NCBI RefSeq assembly: GCF_008693385.1
Contig: NZ_CP044065.1
Span: 2,232,001-2,296,000, forward strand
Reading direction: 5' to 3'
Length of the DNA stretch: 64,000 bases
Source: Cupriavidus pauculus
GTDB taxonomy: Bacteria > Pseudomonadota > Gammaproteobacteria > Burkholderiales > Burkholderiaceae
Shown: positions 32,394 to 42,228 of the stretch, piece by piece
How positions within the stretch are numbered: the stretch's first letter is position 1
How the letters are laid out: every line of letters begins with the position of its first letter
Program-made: the position numbers and the translations under genes
Notes under the pieces: model-generated
Database searches by the model: none
Told to the model about the DNA's origin: nothing
The model's input: only the letters and a program-made list of their open reading frames with translations

Positions 32394-33647
32394 ATGTCCA
32401 CGTTCACCCTGATTTTCCTCGCCGCGCTCGTGATCATGGTTGCAACCAAGCTGTGGCTCGCCGCCCGGCAGGTCCGCCATGTCGCGCAGCACCGCCATGC
32501 CGTCCCGGCCCGCTTTGCCGATACCATCGCGCTGGCCGCGCACCAGAAAGCCGCCGACTACACGGTGGCGCGCACGCGCCTGTCGATGTTCGAGGTGCTG
32601 ACCAGCGCCGCGGTGCTGATCGGCTTCACCATGCTCGGCGGGCTGCAATGGCTCAACGAGTTCTGGCTCGGCGCGTTCGGGCCCGGTTATGCGTACGGCA
32701 TCGCGCTGATCGCCAGCGTCGCCCTGATCGGCGGCCTCGTCGATCTGCCCTTTTCGCTCTACGGGCAATTCGGCATCGAACAGCGCTTCGGCTTCAACAA
32801 GATGACGTTCGGTCTCTGGCTCGTGGACCTCGTCAAGATGACGGCCGTCGCGTGCGTGCTGGGCGCCCCGCTGCTGCTGGCCGTGCTCTGGCTGATGGAC
32901 CGCACGGGCGACTACTGGTGGGCCTGGACGTGGCTGCTATGGGTGGGGTTCAGCCTGCTGCTGCATGTCATCGCCCCGACCTACATTGCCCCGCTGTTCA
33001 ACAAATTCGAGCCGCTGAACGACGACAGCCTGCGCGCGCGCATCGAGGCGCTGCTGCGCAAGTGCGGCTTTGCCAGCAAGGGCGTGTTCGTGATGGACGG
33101 CAGCCGCCGCAGCGCGCACGGCAATGCGTATTTCACGGGCTTTGGCGCCGCCAAGCGCATCGTTTTCTTCGACACGCTGCTGGCGCGCCTGGACGGCGAG
33201 GAAATCGAGGCGGTGCTCGCGCACGAGCTCGGCCACTTCAAGCGCCGCCATATCGCCAAGATGATGCTGGTCACGTTCGTGCTGTCGCTCGTGTTCCTCG
33301 GCGTGCTCGGCTGGATGTCGACGCGCGCGTGGTTCTACATGGGCCTGGGCGTCGCGCCGAACTTCGGCAGCGACAACCATGCGCTCGCGCTCGTGCTGTT
33401 CTTCCTCACGCTGCCGGTATTCACGTTCGTGCTCGGCCCGCTCGCGAGCCAGTCGTCGCGCCGCCACGAGTTCGAGGCCGACGAGTTCGCGGCCAGCCAG
33501 ACCAACGCGGGGCACCTCGTGTCCGCGCTGGTCAAGCTGTACAAGGACAATGCGTCCACGCTGACGCCCGACCCGCTCTATAGCGCGTTCTACTATTCCC
33601 ACCCGCCCGCGGCCCAGCGGATCGACCGGCTGCTGGCGCACGCATGA
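32394..33647 (+). CDS. M48-family (Ste24-like) membrane metalloprotease
   Basis: A 417-residue membrane zinc protease related to Ste24/CAAX prenyl protease 1. ATG at 32394. Seen: about seven hydrophobic segments, the Ste24-specific [19 protein letters not shown], the zinc motif HELGH (in [13 protein letters not shown]) and the third ligand in FEADEFAA. Bacterial members have no prenylated substrates and probably take part in membrane quality control, like HtpX. Its stop overlaps the rsgA start by 4 bp. Confidence 0.95.
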   Translation: MSTFTLIFLAALVIMVATKLWLAARQVRHVAQHRHAVPARFADTIALAAHQKAADYTVARTRLSMFEVLTSAAVLIGFTMLGGLQWLNEFWLGAFGPGYAYGIALIASVALIGGLVDLPFSLYGQFGIEQRFGFNKMTFGLWLVDLVKMTAVACVLGAPLLLAVLWLMDRTGDYWWAWTWLLWVGFSLLLHVIAPTYIAPLFNKFEPLNDDSLRARIEALLRKCGFASKGVFVMDGSRRSAHGNAYFTGFGAAKRIVFFDTLLARLDGEEIEAVLAHELGHFKRRHIAKMMLVTFVLSLVFLGVLGWMSTRAWFYMGLGVAPNFGSDNHALALVLFFLTLPVFTFVLGPLASQSSRRHEFEADEFAASQTNAGHLVSALVKLYKDNASTLTPDPLYSAFYYSHPPAAQRIDRLLAHA

Positions 33648-34615
33648 CCCGTAGCGCGCGCCACCACAACGCCGGCAAGGGCACCGGCAATAACTCCAGT
33701 ACCGAAGCGGCCATCGTCATCGCCGCGCATGGCCGGCACTACGTCGTCGAGCTTGCCGGCGGCGAGCGGCTGCATGCATTTCCGCGCGGCAAGAAGAGCG
33801 ACTGCGCGGTGGGCGACCATGTGCGCATCGAGCGGGCCGCGGCCGACCAGGGCGTGATCGCGGCCGTCGATCCGCGCCGCAACCTGCTGCACCGTTCGGA
33901 CCAGTTCAAGTCGAAGCTGCTCGCGGCCAATATCGATCAGGTCATCATCGTGCTGGCCACGGAGCCGAGTTTCTCGGAAGACCTGCTCGGCCGCGCGCTG
34001 GTCTCGGCCGAAGCGCTCGAGATCCGGCCGCTCGTGATCCTCAACAAGACCGACCTGCCGGACCGGCTCGAGGACGCGCGGCGGCGGCTCGCGCTCTATC
34101 GCGACCTCGGCTACGAAACGCTCGAGCTGTCGGTGCACGCGCAGCCCGACCACGCGCTGGCGCAATTGCAGCCGCGCACGGCCGGGGTTTCCAGCATCCT
34201 GATCGGCCAGTCGGGCATGGGCAAATCCTCGCTGCTGAATCTGCTGATTCCGGGCGTGGAAGCGCAGACGCGCGAGATCTCCGCCAAGCTGGACTCGGGC
34301 AAGCACACGACCACGTTCACGCGGCTCTATCACTTGCCCGACGCGTGGGCGACGGTCGATGGCCGGCCCGGCTACCTGATCGATTCGCCCGGGTTTCAGG
34401 AATTCGGCCTGCACCATCTGAGCGAAGGCATGCTCGAACGGGCGTTTCCGGAATTCCGGCCGCGCCTGACCGAATGCCGGTTCTACAATTGCCACCATAT
34501 CAACGAGCCCGGCTGCGGGGTGCTGGCGGCCATCGAGGCGGGAGAGATCTCGCCGCGCCGGCACGAGCTCTACACGCAGCTGCTCCACGAATCGCGTCAG
34601 CAGAAGCCCTGGTAA
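33644..34615 (+). CDS. rsgA: Ribosome small-subunit-dependent GTPase A
   Basis: A 323-residue circularly permuted GTPase in late 30S assembly. Order: N-terminal OB fold (about 25-90), NKTDL (G4), [12 protein letters not shown] (G1), DSPGF (G3), then the zinc finger [16 protein letters not shown]. Length and motif order match YjeQ/RsgA. Translationally coupled to the M48 gene and followed after 4 bp by a small DUF2007-like gene. Confidence 0.97.
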   Translation: MTRSARHHNAGKGTGNNSSTEAAIVIAAHGRHYVVELAGGERLHAFPRGKKSDCAVGDHVRIERAAADQGVIAAVDPRRNLLHRSDQFKSKLLAANIDQVIIVLATEPSFSEDLLGRALVSAEALEIRPLVILNKTDLPDRLEDARRRLALYRDLGYETLELSVHAQPDHALAQLQPRTAGVSSILIGQSGMGKSSLLNLLIPGVEAQTREISAKLDSGKHTTTFTRLYHLPDAWATVDGRPGYLIDSPGFQEFGLHHLSEGMLERAFPEFRPRLTECRFYNCHHINEPGCGVLAAIEAGEISPRRHELYTQLLHESRQQKPW

Positions 34616-34619
34616 GACC

Positions 34620-34928
34620 GTGAAACTGCTGTTGAGAGCCTCGTCGCTGGTTCATGCCGCGCACTGCCGCAACGTGCTGCGCGCGGCGGGCATCGACGCC
34701 GAGTTGCGCAACACGTGGCTGGCCGGCGCGGCCGGCGATATTCCGTTTCAGGAGAGTTCGCCGCAGGTGTGGATCCACGAGAGCGCGAGCGAGAAGGAGG
34801 CGTGGGCCGTGCTCAATGCGGCCGCCAATCCCGCGCCCGGGCCGCGCTGGCATTGCGCGGCCTGCGACGAGTGGCATGAAGCCCAGTTTGCCGCGTGCTG
34901 GCGGTGCGGCAGGATGAACGAGGTCTAG
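34620..34928 (+). CDS. Small DUF2007-like protein with C-terminal zinc ribbon
   Basis: A 102-residue protein. The first 70 residues resemble the DUF2007 'putative signal-transducing' fold (LVHAAHCRNVLRAAGIDAEL, PQVWIHESASEKEAWAVL). The last 30 hold two Cys pairs (CAACDEWHE, CWRCGRM) that should bind zinc. It starts with GTG 4 bp after rsgA and is probably co-translated with it. Function unknown. The next gene is convergent, 10 bp away. Confidence 0.85.
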   Translation: MKLLLRASSLVHAAHCRNVLRAAGIDAELRNTWLAGAAGDIPFQESSPQVWIHESASEKEAWAVLNAAANPAPGPRWHCAACDEWHEAQFAACWRCGRMNEV

Positions 34929-34938
34929 TCCGCCGACG

Positions 34939-35922
34939 CTAGCCCACCCACAGCGCCAGCGACAGCATCGCCAGCAGCAGCATCCACAGCACCACCGCGC
35001 GCCAGACCAGCCCCACGGCCGACTGCAGCGTGCGCACGCCCGGTTCCATGCCGAACTCGGGCGGTACCGGATCCGGACCGATATCCTCCATGCCCGGCGC
35101 GTAATCGACACCGGCGAGGCTCGTGCGCAGCATCACGCTCGAGTCGTCCTCGGCCAGCGGCGTGCCGAGCCGGACGCCAAGCGCCCCGCCCCCGCTCGCA
35201 AGCAGGATCCCGTTGACGGCATCGTTCCACTTGCGCGCGTGGTTGCGCCAGGCGTACACGGCGTCCTCGAAATTGCCGACGATCGCAAAACCGATCGCGG
35301 TCAGCCGGGACGGGACCCAGTCCAGCACATAGAACGCCTGGGCGGCAAAGCGGCCGAGCGCGGGGCTGCGCTCGTTGGACGGCAGGTTCCACTGGCGGCC
35401 CAGATACTCGGCCACGCGATAGAGCACCACGCCGCCCGGGCCGATCGGCACGAGAAACCAGAAGAACACGCCGAAGACATGGCGATGCACGGCGACGATG
35501 GCCGCTTCGAGCGTATGGCGCACGATCTCGCTCACGGGCATCTCGATGGTTTCGAGCCCCGTCCACTCGGCCAGCAGCGTGCGCGCGGTCAGCACGTCGT
35601 CGCGGTTGAGCGCTTCGTGGATATCGGTGAAATAGTGGCTGAACTGCCGGAAGCCGAGCGTGAGGTACAGCAGCAGCACGTTCCACGCGAGCGTGAGTGC
35701 CACGCTGATCGACGCGAGCAGGTAATGGACGATGACGGCCGCAAGCGTGAGCGGCAGCACGACGGTGAGCCACGCCAGCGCGGCATCGCGGCGGCGTCCG
35801 GTGTCGAACGCGTGCTCGGCCCGTTCGCCCAGCACGCGGACGATGTCATGAATCGGGTTGTTGCGGCCCAGGGCCCGGAACTGCTCGGCGATCAGCGCCA
35901 GGAGGATGGAAACAAAGGTCAT
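34939..35922 (-). CDS. CobD/CbiB or AmpE-like membrane protein
   Basis: A 327-residue inner-membrane protein with four to five hydrophobic segments (about 55-95, 150-175 and 305-325). The opening TFVSILLALIAEQFRALGR and the HYFTDIHEALNRDDVLTAR region fit the CobD/CbiB-related family that includes AmpE. No other cobalamin gene is present, so a corrin role is doubtful. The name follows family resemblance only. Convergent with the DUF2007-like gene. Confidence 0.8.
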   Translation of the reverse strand: MTFVSILLALIAEQFRALGRNNPIHDIVRVLGERAEHAFDTGRRRDAALAWLTVVLPLTLAAVIVHYLLASISVALTLAWNVLLLYLTLGFRQFSHYFTDIHEALNRDDVLTARTLLAEWTGLETIEMPVSEIVRHTLEAAIVAVHRHVFGVFFWFLVPIGPGGVVLYRVAEYLGRQWNLPSNERSPALGRFAAQAFYVLDWVPSRLTAIGFAIVGNFEDAVYAWRNHARKWNDAVNGILLASGGGALGVRLGTPLAEDDSSVMLRTSLAGVDYAPGMEDIGPDPVPPEFGMEPGVRTLQSAVGLVWRAVVLWMLLLAMLSLALWVG

Positions 35923-36027
35923 CTCGGAACTGACATTCGGAATCTAGGATTCGGAACTGCGTGCGCGGCGCGGCACCGAGTGCCGCGCCGTTCGCATGAC
36001 TGGATGACCAAGACGATACCATGCGGA

Positions 36028-36726
36028 TCAGGGCAGGTCGAACACCAGCACTTCCGCGCCATCGCCCTGCTCGATCTTTACCTCGGCCACGTCCTGCAGC
36101 TTGGCGGCGTCACCGGCCTCGAGCTTCTGGCCGTTGACCGTCACCCGGCCACGCGCCACATGCACGTATGCACGGCGGCCCGGGGCAAGCGACAGCGCGG
36201 CGGCCTCGTCACCGTCGAACAGGCCCGCATACAGCCGCGTGTCCTGATGCACGACCACCGAACCCTCGGCGCCGTCCGGGCTGGCCACCAGACGCAGGCG
36301 TCCGCGCTTTTCCGTCGTATCGAAATGGCGCTCCTCGTAGCCCGGTTCGATCCCCTGCTGGTTCGGCATGATCCAGATTTGCAGGAAATGCGTCGTGTCA
36401 TGGGCGGCATGGTTGTACTCCGAATGGCGCACCCCCGTGCCCGCGCTCATGCGCTGCACATCGCCCGGACGGATCACGCTGCCGTTGCCCATGCTGTCCT
36501 TGTGGGCAAGTTCGCCTTCGAGCACATAGCTGATGATCTCCATGTCGCGGTGACCATGCGTGCCAAAGCCCATGCCCGGCGCCACGCGATCTTCGTTGAT
36601 CACGCGCAGCGGCCCGAACTGGATATGGTCCGCGTCGAAGTAATCGGCGAAGGAGAAGCTATGGAACGACTTCAGCCAGCCGTGGTCTGCATAACCGCGC
36701 TCGTTCGACTTACGGATTTCAATCAT
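36028..36726 (-). CDS. Pirin-family bicupin (YhhW-like)
   Basis: A 232-residue two-cupin protein. The N-terminal cupin has the pirin iron motif FGTHGHRDMEIISYVLEGEL and RMSAGTGVRHSEYN; the second cupin is degenerate. E. coli YhhW has quercetinase activity, but the natural role of this group is unknown. It is divergent from the LysR-type gene across 161 bp, so it is the probable target of that regulator. Confidence 0.93.
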   Translation of the reverse strand: MIEIRKSNERGYADHGWLKSFHSFSFADYFDADHIQFGPLRVINEDRVAPGMGFGTHGHRDMEIISYVLEGELAHKDSMGNGSVIRPGDVQRMSAGTGVRHSEYNHAAHDTTHFLQIWIMPNQQGIEPGYEERHFDTTEKRGRLRLVASPDGAEGSVVVHQDTRLYAGLFDGDEAAALSLAPGRRAYVHVARGRVTVNGQKLEAGDAAKLQDVAEVKIEQGDGAEVLVFDLP

Positions 36727-36809
36727 TTTGATGGCCCTCCTTGTGGCCCTTCAATTTGCCTGAACGCCCGAATCATGAACCCGGGCTTGGCGTAATGCGT
36801 TGCGATGCT

Positions 36810-36837
36810 TTGCAGTTTAGGCCCGCCGGAGTATATT
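36810..36837 (+). promoter_or_regulatory. Sigma-70-type promoter of the LysR gene
   Basis: TTGCAG and TATATT separated by 16 bp, about 50 bp upstream of the ATG at 36888. It lies inside the shared pirin/LysR intergenic region, where LysR proteins usually autoregulate. Confidence 0.55.
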
Positions 36838-36887
36838 GACGGGCACCGTCTTAGAAGCACTTGTTCAGAATTTCTGAATATACCGAT

Positions 36888-37814
36888 ATGGCTCTCTCTC
36901 TCGAATCGCTTGAAGTCCTCGATGCCATCGAACGCAAGGGCAGCTTTGCCGCCGCCGCGCACGAAATGGGCAAGGTGCCGTCAGCGCTCACTTACGTGGT
37001 CCGCAAGCTCGAGGACGACCTCGACGTGTTGCTGTTCGACCGCCGGCGCCACCGCGCGGAACTCACGCCGGCCGGCCGGGCGCTGCTCGACGAGGGCCGC
37101 CACCTGCTGCACGCGGCCGACGACCTCGCCCGCCGCGTCAAGCGGCTGGCCACGGGCTGGGAAGCCACGCTGTCGATCGTCACCGACGACCTCATCAACT
37201 TTCGGGCGCTGCTGCCCGTGATCCAGGACTTCTATGCCGAGAACACCGCGACGCGGCTGCGCTTCGGCAAGGAGGTGCTGGGCGGCGCATGGGATGCGCT
37301 CGTCAGCAACCGGGCCGACCTGATCATCGGCGGCGCGTACGAGGCGCCCAGCACGCAGGGGTTCCAGATCCGCCCGCTAGGCACGATGCCGTTCGTGTTC
37401 GTGGTGGCCGCGCACCATCCGCTGGCCTCGGTCGAAGGACCGCTGACCACGATGGAAATCGCCAAGCACCGGATCGTCGCCGTGGGCGATACCTCGCGCA
37501 ACCTGCCCGCGCGCACCTTCGGCGTGCTGGCCGGGCAGGACGTGCTCGTGGTGCCGAGCATGCGCGACAAGCTCGAGGCGCAGATCCGCGGCCTGGGCTG
37601 CGGCTGGCTGCCCGCGCCGATGGCGCAGCCGTTTATCGAGAGCGGCGTGCTGCAGGCGCGCGAGACGGTCGAGATTCGCGCGCCCGGCAACTTCAAGGTG
37701 GCCTGGCGCACGAGCACGCGCGGCAAGGCGCTGCAATGGTGGTCCGCGAAGCTCGAAGACCCGCGGCTTGCGCAGGCACTGATCCAGCAATCGCCGATGC
37801 CCGTGACGGAATGA
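36888..37814 (+). CDS. LysR-family transcriptional regulator
   Basis: A 308-residue LysR regulator. The N-terminal winged helix-turn-helix (about 1-60; [39 protein letters not shown]) is followed by a periplasmic-binding-like effector domain (about 88-300). The ATG at 36888 is preferred over an in-frame TTG at 36861, because LysR helix 1 starts just after it. It is divergent from the pirin gene, its likely target, and overlaps gluQ by 4 bp. The inducer is unknown. Confidence 0.95.
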   Translation: MALSLESLEVLDAIERKGSFAAAAHEMGKVPSALTYVVRKLEDDLDVLLFDRRRHRAELTPAGRALLDEGRHLLHAADDLARRVKRLATGWEATLSIVTDDLINFRALLPVIQDFYAENTATRLRFGKEVLGGAWDALVSNRADLIIGGAYEAPSTQGFQIRPLGTMPFVFVVAAHHPLASVEGPLTTMEIAKHRIVAVGDTSRNLPARTFGVLAGQDVLVVPSMRDKLEAQIRGLGCGWLPAPMAQPFIESGVLQARETVEIRAPGNFKVAWRTSTRGKALQWWSAKLEDPRLAQALIQQSPMPVTE

Positions 37815-38722
37815 ACGCGCCAGCGTCTGGCGGACCCGCGGCCTATCGCGGCCGGTTCGCCCCCTCCCCGACCGGACCGCTGCATATCGGCTCGCTCGTC
37901 ACCGCGCTCGCGAGCTGGCTCGATGCCCGCGCGCATGGCGGCCAGTGGCTCGTGCGCATCGAGGACATCGACTATCCGCGCTGCGTGCCCGGCGCCGACG
38001 AGGACATCCTGCGCACGCTCGAGGCGCTCGGCCTCGTCGCCGATGAACCGCCGCAATGGCAGAGCCGGCGCGAAGCGCGCTATGGCGAGGCGCTGCGCGC
38101 GCTCGACGCCGCGGGCCAGCTGTATCCGTGCGGCTGCTCGCGCAAGGAGATTGCCGACTCGCTGATCCACGTGCGCGAGCGCCATCAGACGCTCGGTTAT
38201 CCGGGCACGTGCCGCAACGGCCTGCACGGCAAGCTGCCGCGCGCATGGCGCGTGCGCGTACCCGACGGCCCTGCCGCGACCGTCTGTTTCGACGATCGGT
38301 GGCAAGGCAGGCAGTGCCAGGATCTGGAAACGGAACTCGGAGATTTCGTGCTGCGGCGCGCCGACGGCCTATGGGCGTATCAGCTGGCCGTGGTGGTCGA
38401 TGATGCCGCGCAGGGCATCACGCATATCGTGCGCGGCGCCGATCTGCTGGACTCGACGCCGCGGCAGATCCATCTGCAGCATCTGCTCGGCGTGCCGACG
38501 CCCAGCTACCTGCATGTGCCCGTGGTGGTGAACGCGCAGGGCGAAAAGCTCAGCAAGCAGAGCGGCGCGCGCGCGATCGACCTGCGCGATCCGCTCGCGG
38601 CGCTGCGCGAAGCGGGCGCCCATCTGGGCATCGTCAACGGCGAAAACGACATCGCCCGCTGGCTGGAGCGGGCGACGGAGGACTGGAAGACAGTGGATCG
38701 GTGCGCGCGCGCGGCGCGCTGA
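37811..38722 (+). CDS. gluQ: Glutamyl-Q tRNA(Asp) synthetase
   Basis: A 303-residue GluRS paralogue that attaches glutamate to queuosine-34 of tRNA-Asp. Seen: [15 protein letters not shown] (HIGH motif), RIEDIDYPR, zinc ligands in CGCSRKEI, and KLSKQ in place of KMSKS. It lacks the anticodon-binding half of GluRS, as expected. Its start overlaps the LysR stop by 4 bp. Its stop codon directly abuts that of the convergent helicase gene. Confidence 0.96.
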   Translation: MNAPASGGPAAYRGRFAPSPTGPLHIGSLVTALASWLDARAHGGQWLVRIEDIDYPRCVPGADEDILRTLEALGLVADEPPQWQSRREARYGEALRALDAAGQLYPCGCSRKEIADSLIHVRERHQTLGYPGTCRNGLHGKLPRAWRVRVPDGPAATVCFDDRWQGRQCQDLETELGDFVLRRADGLWAYQLAVVVDDAAQGITHIVRGADLLDSTPRQIHLQHLLGVPTPSYLHVPVVVNAQGEKLSKQSGARAIDLRDPLAALREAGAHLGIVNGENDIARWLERATEDWKTVDRCARAAR

Positions 38723-40252
38723 TCAGGACTTGCGCGGCACGCCGCCGAGCAGCGCCGCGACGGGACGCTTCGGGGCCTGGCGGCCACGCGTCAGCGCGGC
38801 GGCGAGTTCATCGGCCGGCGATTGCGCCGACCCGTTGTGGTTCGCGCTCGGCTCGTACGGACGCGAGAAGAACGGATCGTCGGACGGACGGAACGCGGTA
38901 CGCGACGACGAACCCTGCTCGCCACGGCGGCGGCGCTCTTCGCCACCACCCGCCTCGCCCGCATCGCGCGCGCGGCGCACGTCGGCACGCTGGCGGCGGC
39001 GGTCGGCATCCTCGGTACGCGCGCGTTCGCCGGTCGGATCGAAGCCCTCGAGCTGGCCGCGCGGCACGCTGCGCTTGATCAGCTTCTCGATATCGGCCAG
39101 CAGACGGTCGTCGTTGCCCGGCACGTAGATCGAGAGCGCATCGCCGCTGGCACCGGCACGGCCCGTACGGCCGATGCGGTGCACGTAGTCTTCCGCACTG
39201 AACGGTAGGTCGAAGTTGATCACGCAGGGCATGGCCTGGATATCGAGGCCACGGGCCGCGACATCGGTGGCCACGAGCGCATCGATCGTGCCGGTCTTGA
39301 AACCTTCGAGCGTCTGCATGCGCTCGGTCTGCGTCTTGTCGCCGTGGATCGCCGCGGCATTGATGCCCTCGCGCTCCAGATGGCGCGCCAGGCGCGAGCA
39401 GCCGATCTTGCTGTTCACGAACACGATGCACTGCTTCGACTGGCCCTGTGCCGCGCGCTGCTTGAGCAGATGCACGACCGCGGCCTGCTTGTGGCCGTCC
39501 TCGACCTGATAGACCATCTGGCGCACGTTCTCGTTGGTCGAGTTGCTGCGCGCCACTTCGATCGTCACCGGCTGCTTGAGGTAGCTCGCGGCCAGTCGCT
39601 TGATCTCGGGCGAGAACGTCGCCGAGAACAGCAGCGTCTGGCGCTGCGCGGGCAGCAGGTTGATGATGCGCTGGAGATCCGGCAGAAAGCCCATGTCGAG
39701 CATGCGGTCCGCTTCGTCGAGCACGAGCATCTGCACCTGCGACAGGTTCACCGATTTCTGCTGCACGTGGTCGAGCAGACGGCCCGGCGTGGCAACGAGG
39801 ATTTCCACGCCACGGCGCAGCGCATCGGTCTGCGGATTCATATCGACGCCGCCGAACACGACCGTGCTGCGCAGGTCCGTGTGCTTGGCGTAGCGGGCGA
39901 CGTTGTCGTAGACCTGATCGGCCAGCTCGCGCGTGGGCGTCAGCATCAGCGCGCGGACCGGATGGCGCGCGGGCGAGGCGCTCGCGTTGGACATCGGCAG
40001 CAGGCGCTGGATGATCGGCAGCGCGAAGCCCGCGGTCTTGCCCGTGCCGGTCTGCGCGGCACCCATGACATCCTTGCCCAGCAGCACGACCGGAATGGCC
40101 TGCGCCTGGATCGGCGTCGGCTTCGAGTAGCCTTGTTCGGTGAGGGCGCGCACGATGCGCGCATCCAGTCCGAAGCTGTCGAACGTCTGCTCTGGCGTTT
40201 GCACCGGCGTCGGCTCTGGCTGGGTCTGGTCGGGAAGGGTCGTAGTGGTCAT
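38723..40252 (-). CDS. rhlE: DEAD-box RNA helicase RhlE
   Basis: A 509-residue RhlE-type helicase. Motifs: FDSFGLDARIVRAL with the Q-motif, AQTGTGKT, PTRELADQV, DEAD, SATF, HRIGRTGRAG and a short basic Arg/Glu-rich tail (RARTEDADRRRQRADVRRAR). RhlE acts in rRNA maturation and cooperates with other helicases. It differs from the helicase at 19912 in lacking the Gly-rich repeats. Stop codons of rhlE and gluQ are back to back (TGATCA at 38720-38725), so no separate terminator fits between them. Confidence 0.95.
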   Translation of the reverse strand: MTTTTLPDQTQPEPTPVQTPEQTFDSFGLDARIVRALTEQGYSKPTPIQAQAIPVVLLGKDVMGAAQTGTGKTAGFALPIIQRLLPMSNASASPARHPVRALMLTPTRELADQVYDNVARYAKHTDLRSTVVFGGVDMNPQTDALRRGVEILVATPGRLLDHVQQKSVNLSQVQMLVLDEADRMLDMGFLPDLQRIINLLPAQRQTLLFSATFSPEIKRLAASYLKQPVTIEVARSNSTNENVRQMVYQVEDGHKQAAVVHLLKQRAAQGQSKQCIVFVNSKIGCSRLARHLEREGINAAAIHGDKTQTERMQTLEGFKTGTIDALVATDVAARGLDIQAMPCVINFDLPFSAEDYVHRIGRTGRAGASGDALSIYVPGNDDRLLADIEKLIKRSVPRGQLEGFDPTGERARTEDADRRRQRADVRRARDAGEAGGGEERRRRGEQGSSSRTAFRPSDDPFFSRPYEPSANHNGSAQSPADELAAALTRGRQAPKRPVAALLGGVPRKS

Positions 40253-40426
40253 GGGTCTCGGTGTCTCGCGGGCGTCGGGCCCGGCGCAAATCGGACACGC
40301 GTCTGATACGGCGGCGAAGCGTTACAGGCAATCGCCTAGAAAATCAAAGACTTGGATTCTAACACCATGACTTGCCCGGGTGATGCCGGAACCCGCAAAA
40401 TGCCCGGTTCCGGTGTCGCCCGGCAG

Positions 40427-41035
40427 TCACAGCGGCGGGGTTTCCGTGAACGCATCGAAGCGTTCGAGCGCCCCGGCGAACGCCGCCAGGGCCGGATGCG
40501 CGCCGCCATCGACGCGGCCGGGCAGCATGGCCTGCGTGAACGTCCACACCACGGCCACGGTCACGTCGGCCTGGTTCAGGTCCGCCTGCGTGGCCGGAAT
40601 CCGCCGCCGCGCGACCTCGGCCTCGAGCATCGAGAACGCGCTCGACATCTGGCCATCCACGCGGTCGATCCACGGCCGGTGCTGCTTCTCCTCGGGCCGC
40701 AGATTGTGTTCGTAGACGTCCTGCACCACCTTCTCGCAGGCCGCCAGCGCGAGGCCGAGCACGCGCAGGTCCTGTCGGCGCGCGGCCAGGTCCGCGGGCA
40801 TCAGGCTGCGGCCGCTCAGCGCCTCGGCGTAGTCGATGATGAACGTGGAATCCATGAGCAGGACGCCGTCGTCGCACACGAGCGTGGGCGCCTTGACCAC
40901 CGGATTGATCGCGCGGAACTGCTCGAACGTCCGGAACACCGATACCGATTCGTGCGTGAACGGAACGTCCAGCAGCTTCAGCGAGATGGCCGCGCGGCGG
41001 ACATAGGGGGAGTCGAGCATGCCGATCAGTCTCAT
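40427..41035 (-). CDS. Glutathione S-transferase family protein
   Basis: A 202-residue soluble GST. The thioredoxin-fold N-terminal domain (about 1-80; LIGMLDSPYVRRAAISLKLL, VKAPTLVCDDGVLLMDSTFI) supplies the glutathione site with the cis-Pro and Asp-Ser pair. The all-helical C-terminal domain covers about 85-200. The substrate is unknown. The upstream region (41036-41244) is shared with the acid-sugar operon in divergent orientation. Confidence 0.93.
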   Translation of the reverse strand: MRLIGMLDSPYVRRAAISLKLLDVPFTHESVSVFRTFEQFRAINPVVKAPTLVCDDGVLLMDSTFIIDYAEALSGRSLMPADLAARRQDLRVLGLALAACEKVVQDVYEHNLRPEEKQHRPWIDRVDGQMSSAFSMLEAEVARRRIPATQADLNQADVTVAVVWTFTQAMLPGRVDGGAHPALAAFAGALERFDAFTETPPL

Positions 41036-41104
41036 GGGTCTGGCCTCGTGCCGTGCGAGTGGGAAAGTTCTGATCGTATCGAGATTTCGGATGCGTCACA
41101 AATT

Positions 41105-41119
41105 TGATCGTTTCGATCA
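41105..41119. promoter_or_regulatory. Palindromic operator 1 (TGATCG-TTT-CGATCA)
   Basis: A perfect 15-bp inverted repeat with a TTT centre, followed by a half-site TTTGATCGG at 41123-41131. It is repeated at 41186-41202 with 81-bp centre spacing. Probably bound by the DeoR-type regulator at the end of the operon (44666-45442); inferred from position. Confidence 0.65.
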
Positions 41120-41185
41120 CTAATTTGATCGGACTAGTCATTCATGCGGGATTGGCCTACACTCCGCCCTGCAAACGGTCAGAAG

Positions 41186-41202
41186 TTGATCGTTTCGATC
41201 AA
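41186..41202. promoter_or_regulatory. Palindromic operator 2 (TTGATCG-TTT-CGATCAA)
   Basis: A perfect 17-bp inverted repeat, about 43 bp before the permease ATG. With operator 1 it could allow looping repression. The presumed promoter lies between or just before the two sites. Confidence 0.65.
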
Positions 41203-41244
41203 ACTCACCAAACATGCCGCACCCCACGCGGCAGGAGACGAAGA

Positions 41245-42228
41245 ATGCAGATTTCCATCAAGCGCGCCATCGAGCGCGTCCCGGGCGGCATGATGATCGT
41301 GCCGCTGTTGCTCGGTTCGCTGGTCGCGACGTTCGCGCCCGAGGGTCCCAAGTTCTTCGGCTCGTTCACGGGCGCCCTGTTCACCGGCGCGCTGCCGATT
41401 CTCGCGGTCTTCTACGTCTGCATGGGCGCGAGCATCAACGTCAAGGCAACCCCGTACATCATCAAGAAGGGCGGCGTGCTGTTCGGCGTCAAGATCGGTA
41501 CCGCCATGGTGCTCGGCGTGGTCATGGGCCACTTCCTCGGCGAATCGCCGATCAGCTCGGGCATGTTCGCGGGCCTGTCCACGCTGGCCGTGGTCGCCGC
41601 GATGAACGACACCAACGGCGGCCTCTACATGGCGCTGATGGGCCAGTACGGCAAGCCCGAGGATGTGGGCGCCTACACGATCATGTCGCTCGAGTCGGGC
41701 CCGTTCCTGACCATGGTCACGCTCGGCGTGGCCGGCCTGTCGGCATTCCCGTGGCCCACGCTGGTCGGCAGCATCCTGCCGCTGATGCTCGGCATGCTGC
41801 TTGGGAACCTCGACCGCGAAATGCGCGACTTCCTGAGCAAGGCCGTGCCCGTGATGATTCCGTTCTTCGCGCTCGCGCTCGGCGCCGGCCTGGACCTGCA
41901 CAAGGTGTGGCAGGCCGGTATGCTGGGCCTCGGCCTGGGCGTGGCCGTGGTCGTGATCACGGGCTTCACGCTGTACTTTGCCGACCGCCTGACCGGTGGC
42001 ACCGGCGTGGCCGGCGTGGCCGCCGCCAGTACGGCTGGCAATGCCGCCGCGGTACCGACACTGATCGCGGCCGCCAATCCGGTCTATGAAGAAGCCGCCA
42101 AGAGCGCGACGATTCTCGTGGCCGCGTGCGTGGTGGTCACGGCCGTGCTGACGCCGCTGGTCACCGCCTGGGTCGCGCGCCGCGTGGCCAACCGGCAGGA
42201 AGGCGCCGTGGCGCGGACCGCCGCATGA
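41245..42228 (+). CDS. 2-keto-3-deoxygluconate permease family transporter (KdgT-like)
   Basis: A 327-residue inner-membrane permease with about ten segments. Seen: [18 protein letters not shown] at the N terminus and [22 protein letters not shown] and [20 protein letters not shown] motifs typical of KdgT. The ATG at 41245 follows CAGGAG. The kinase and dehydrogenase downstream act on four-carbon acid sugars, so the cargo is more likely threonate, erythronate or a related acid than ketodeoxygluconate. Overlaps the kinase gene by 4 bp. Confidence 0.88.
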   Translation: MQISIKRAIERVPGGMMIVPLLLGSLVATFAPEGPKFFGSFTGALFTGALPILAVFYVCMGASINVKATPYIIKKGGVLFGVKIGTAMVLGVVMGHFLGESPISSGMFAGLSTLAVVAAMNDTNGGLYMALMGQYGKPEDVGAYTIMSLESGPFLTMVTLGVAGLSAFPWPTLVGSILPLMLGMLLGNLDREMRDFLSKAVPVMIPFFALALGAGLDLHKVWQAGMLGLGLGVAVVVITGFTLYFADRLTGGTGVAGVAAASTAGNAAAVPTLIAAANPVYEEAAKSATILVAACVVVTAVLTPLVTAWVARRVANRQEGAVARTAA

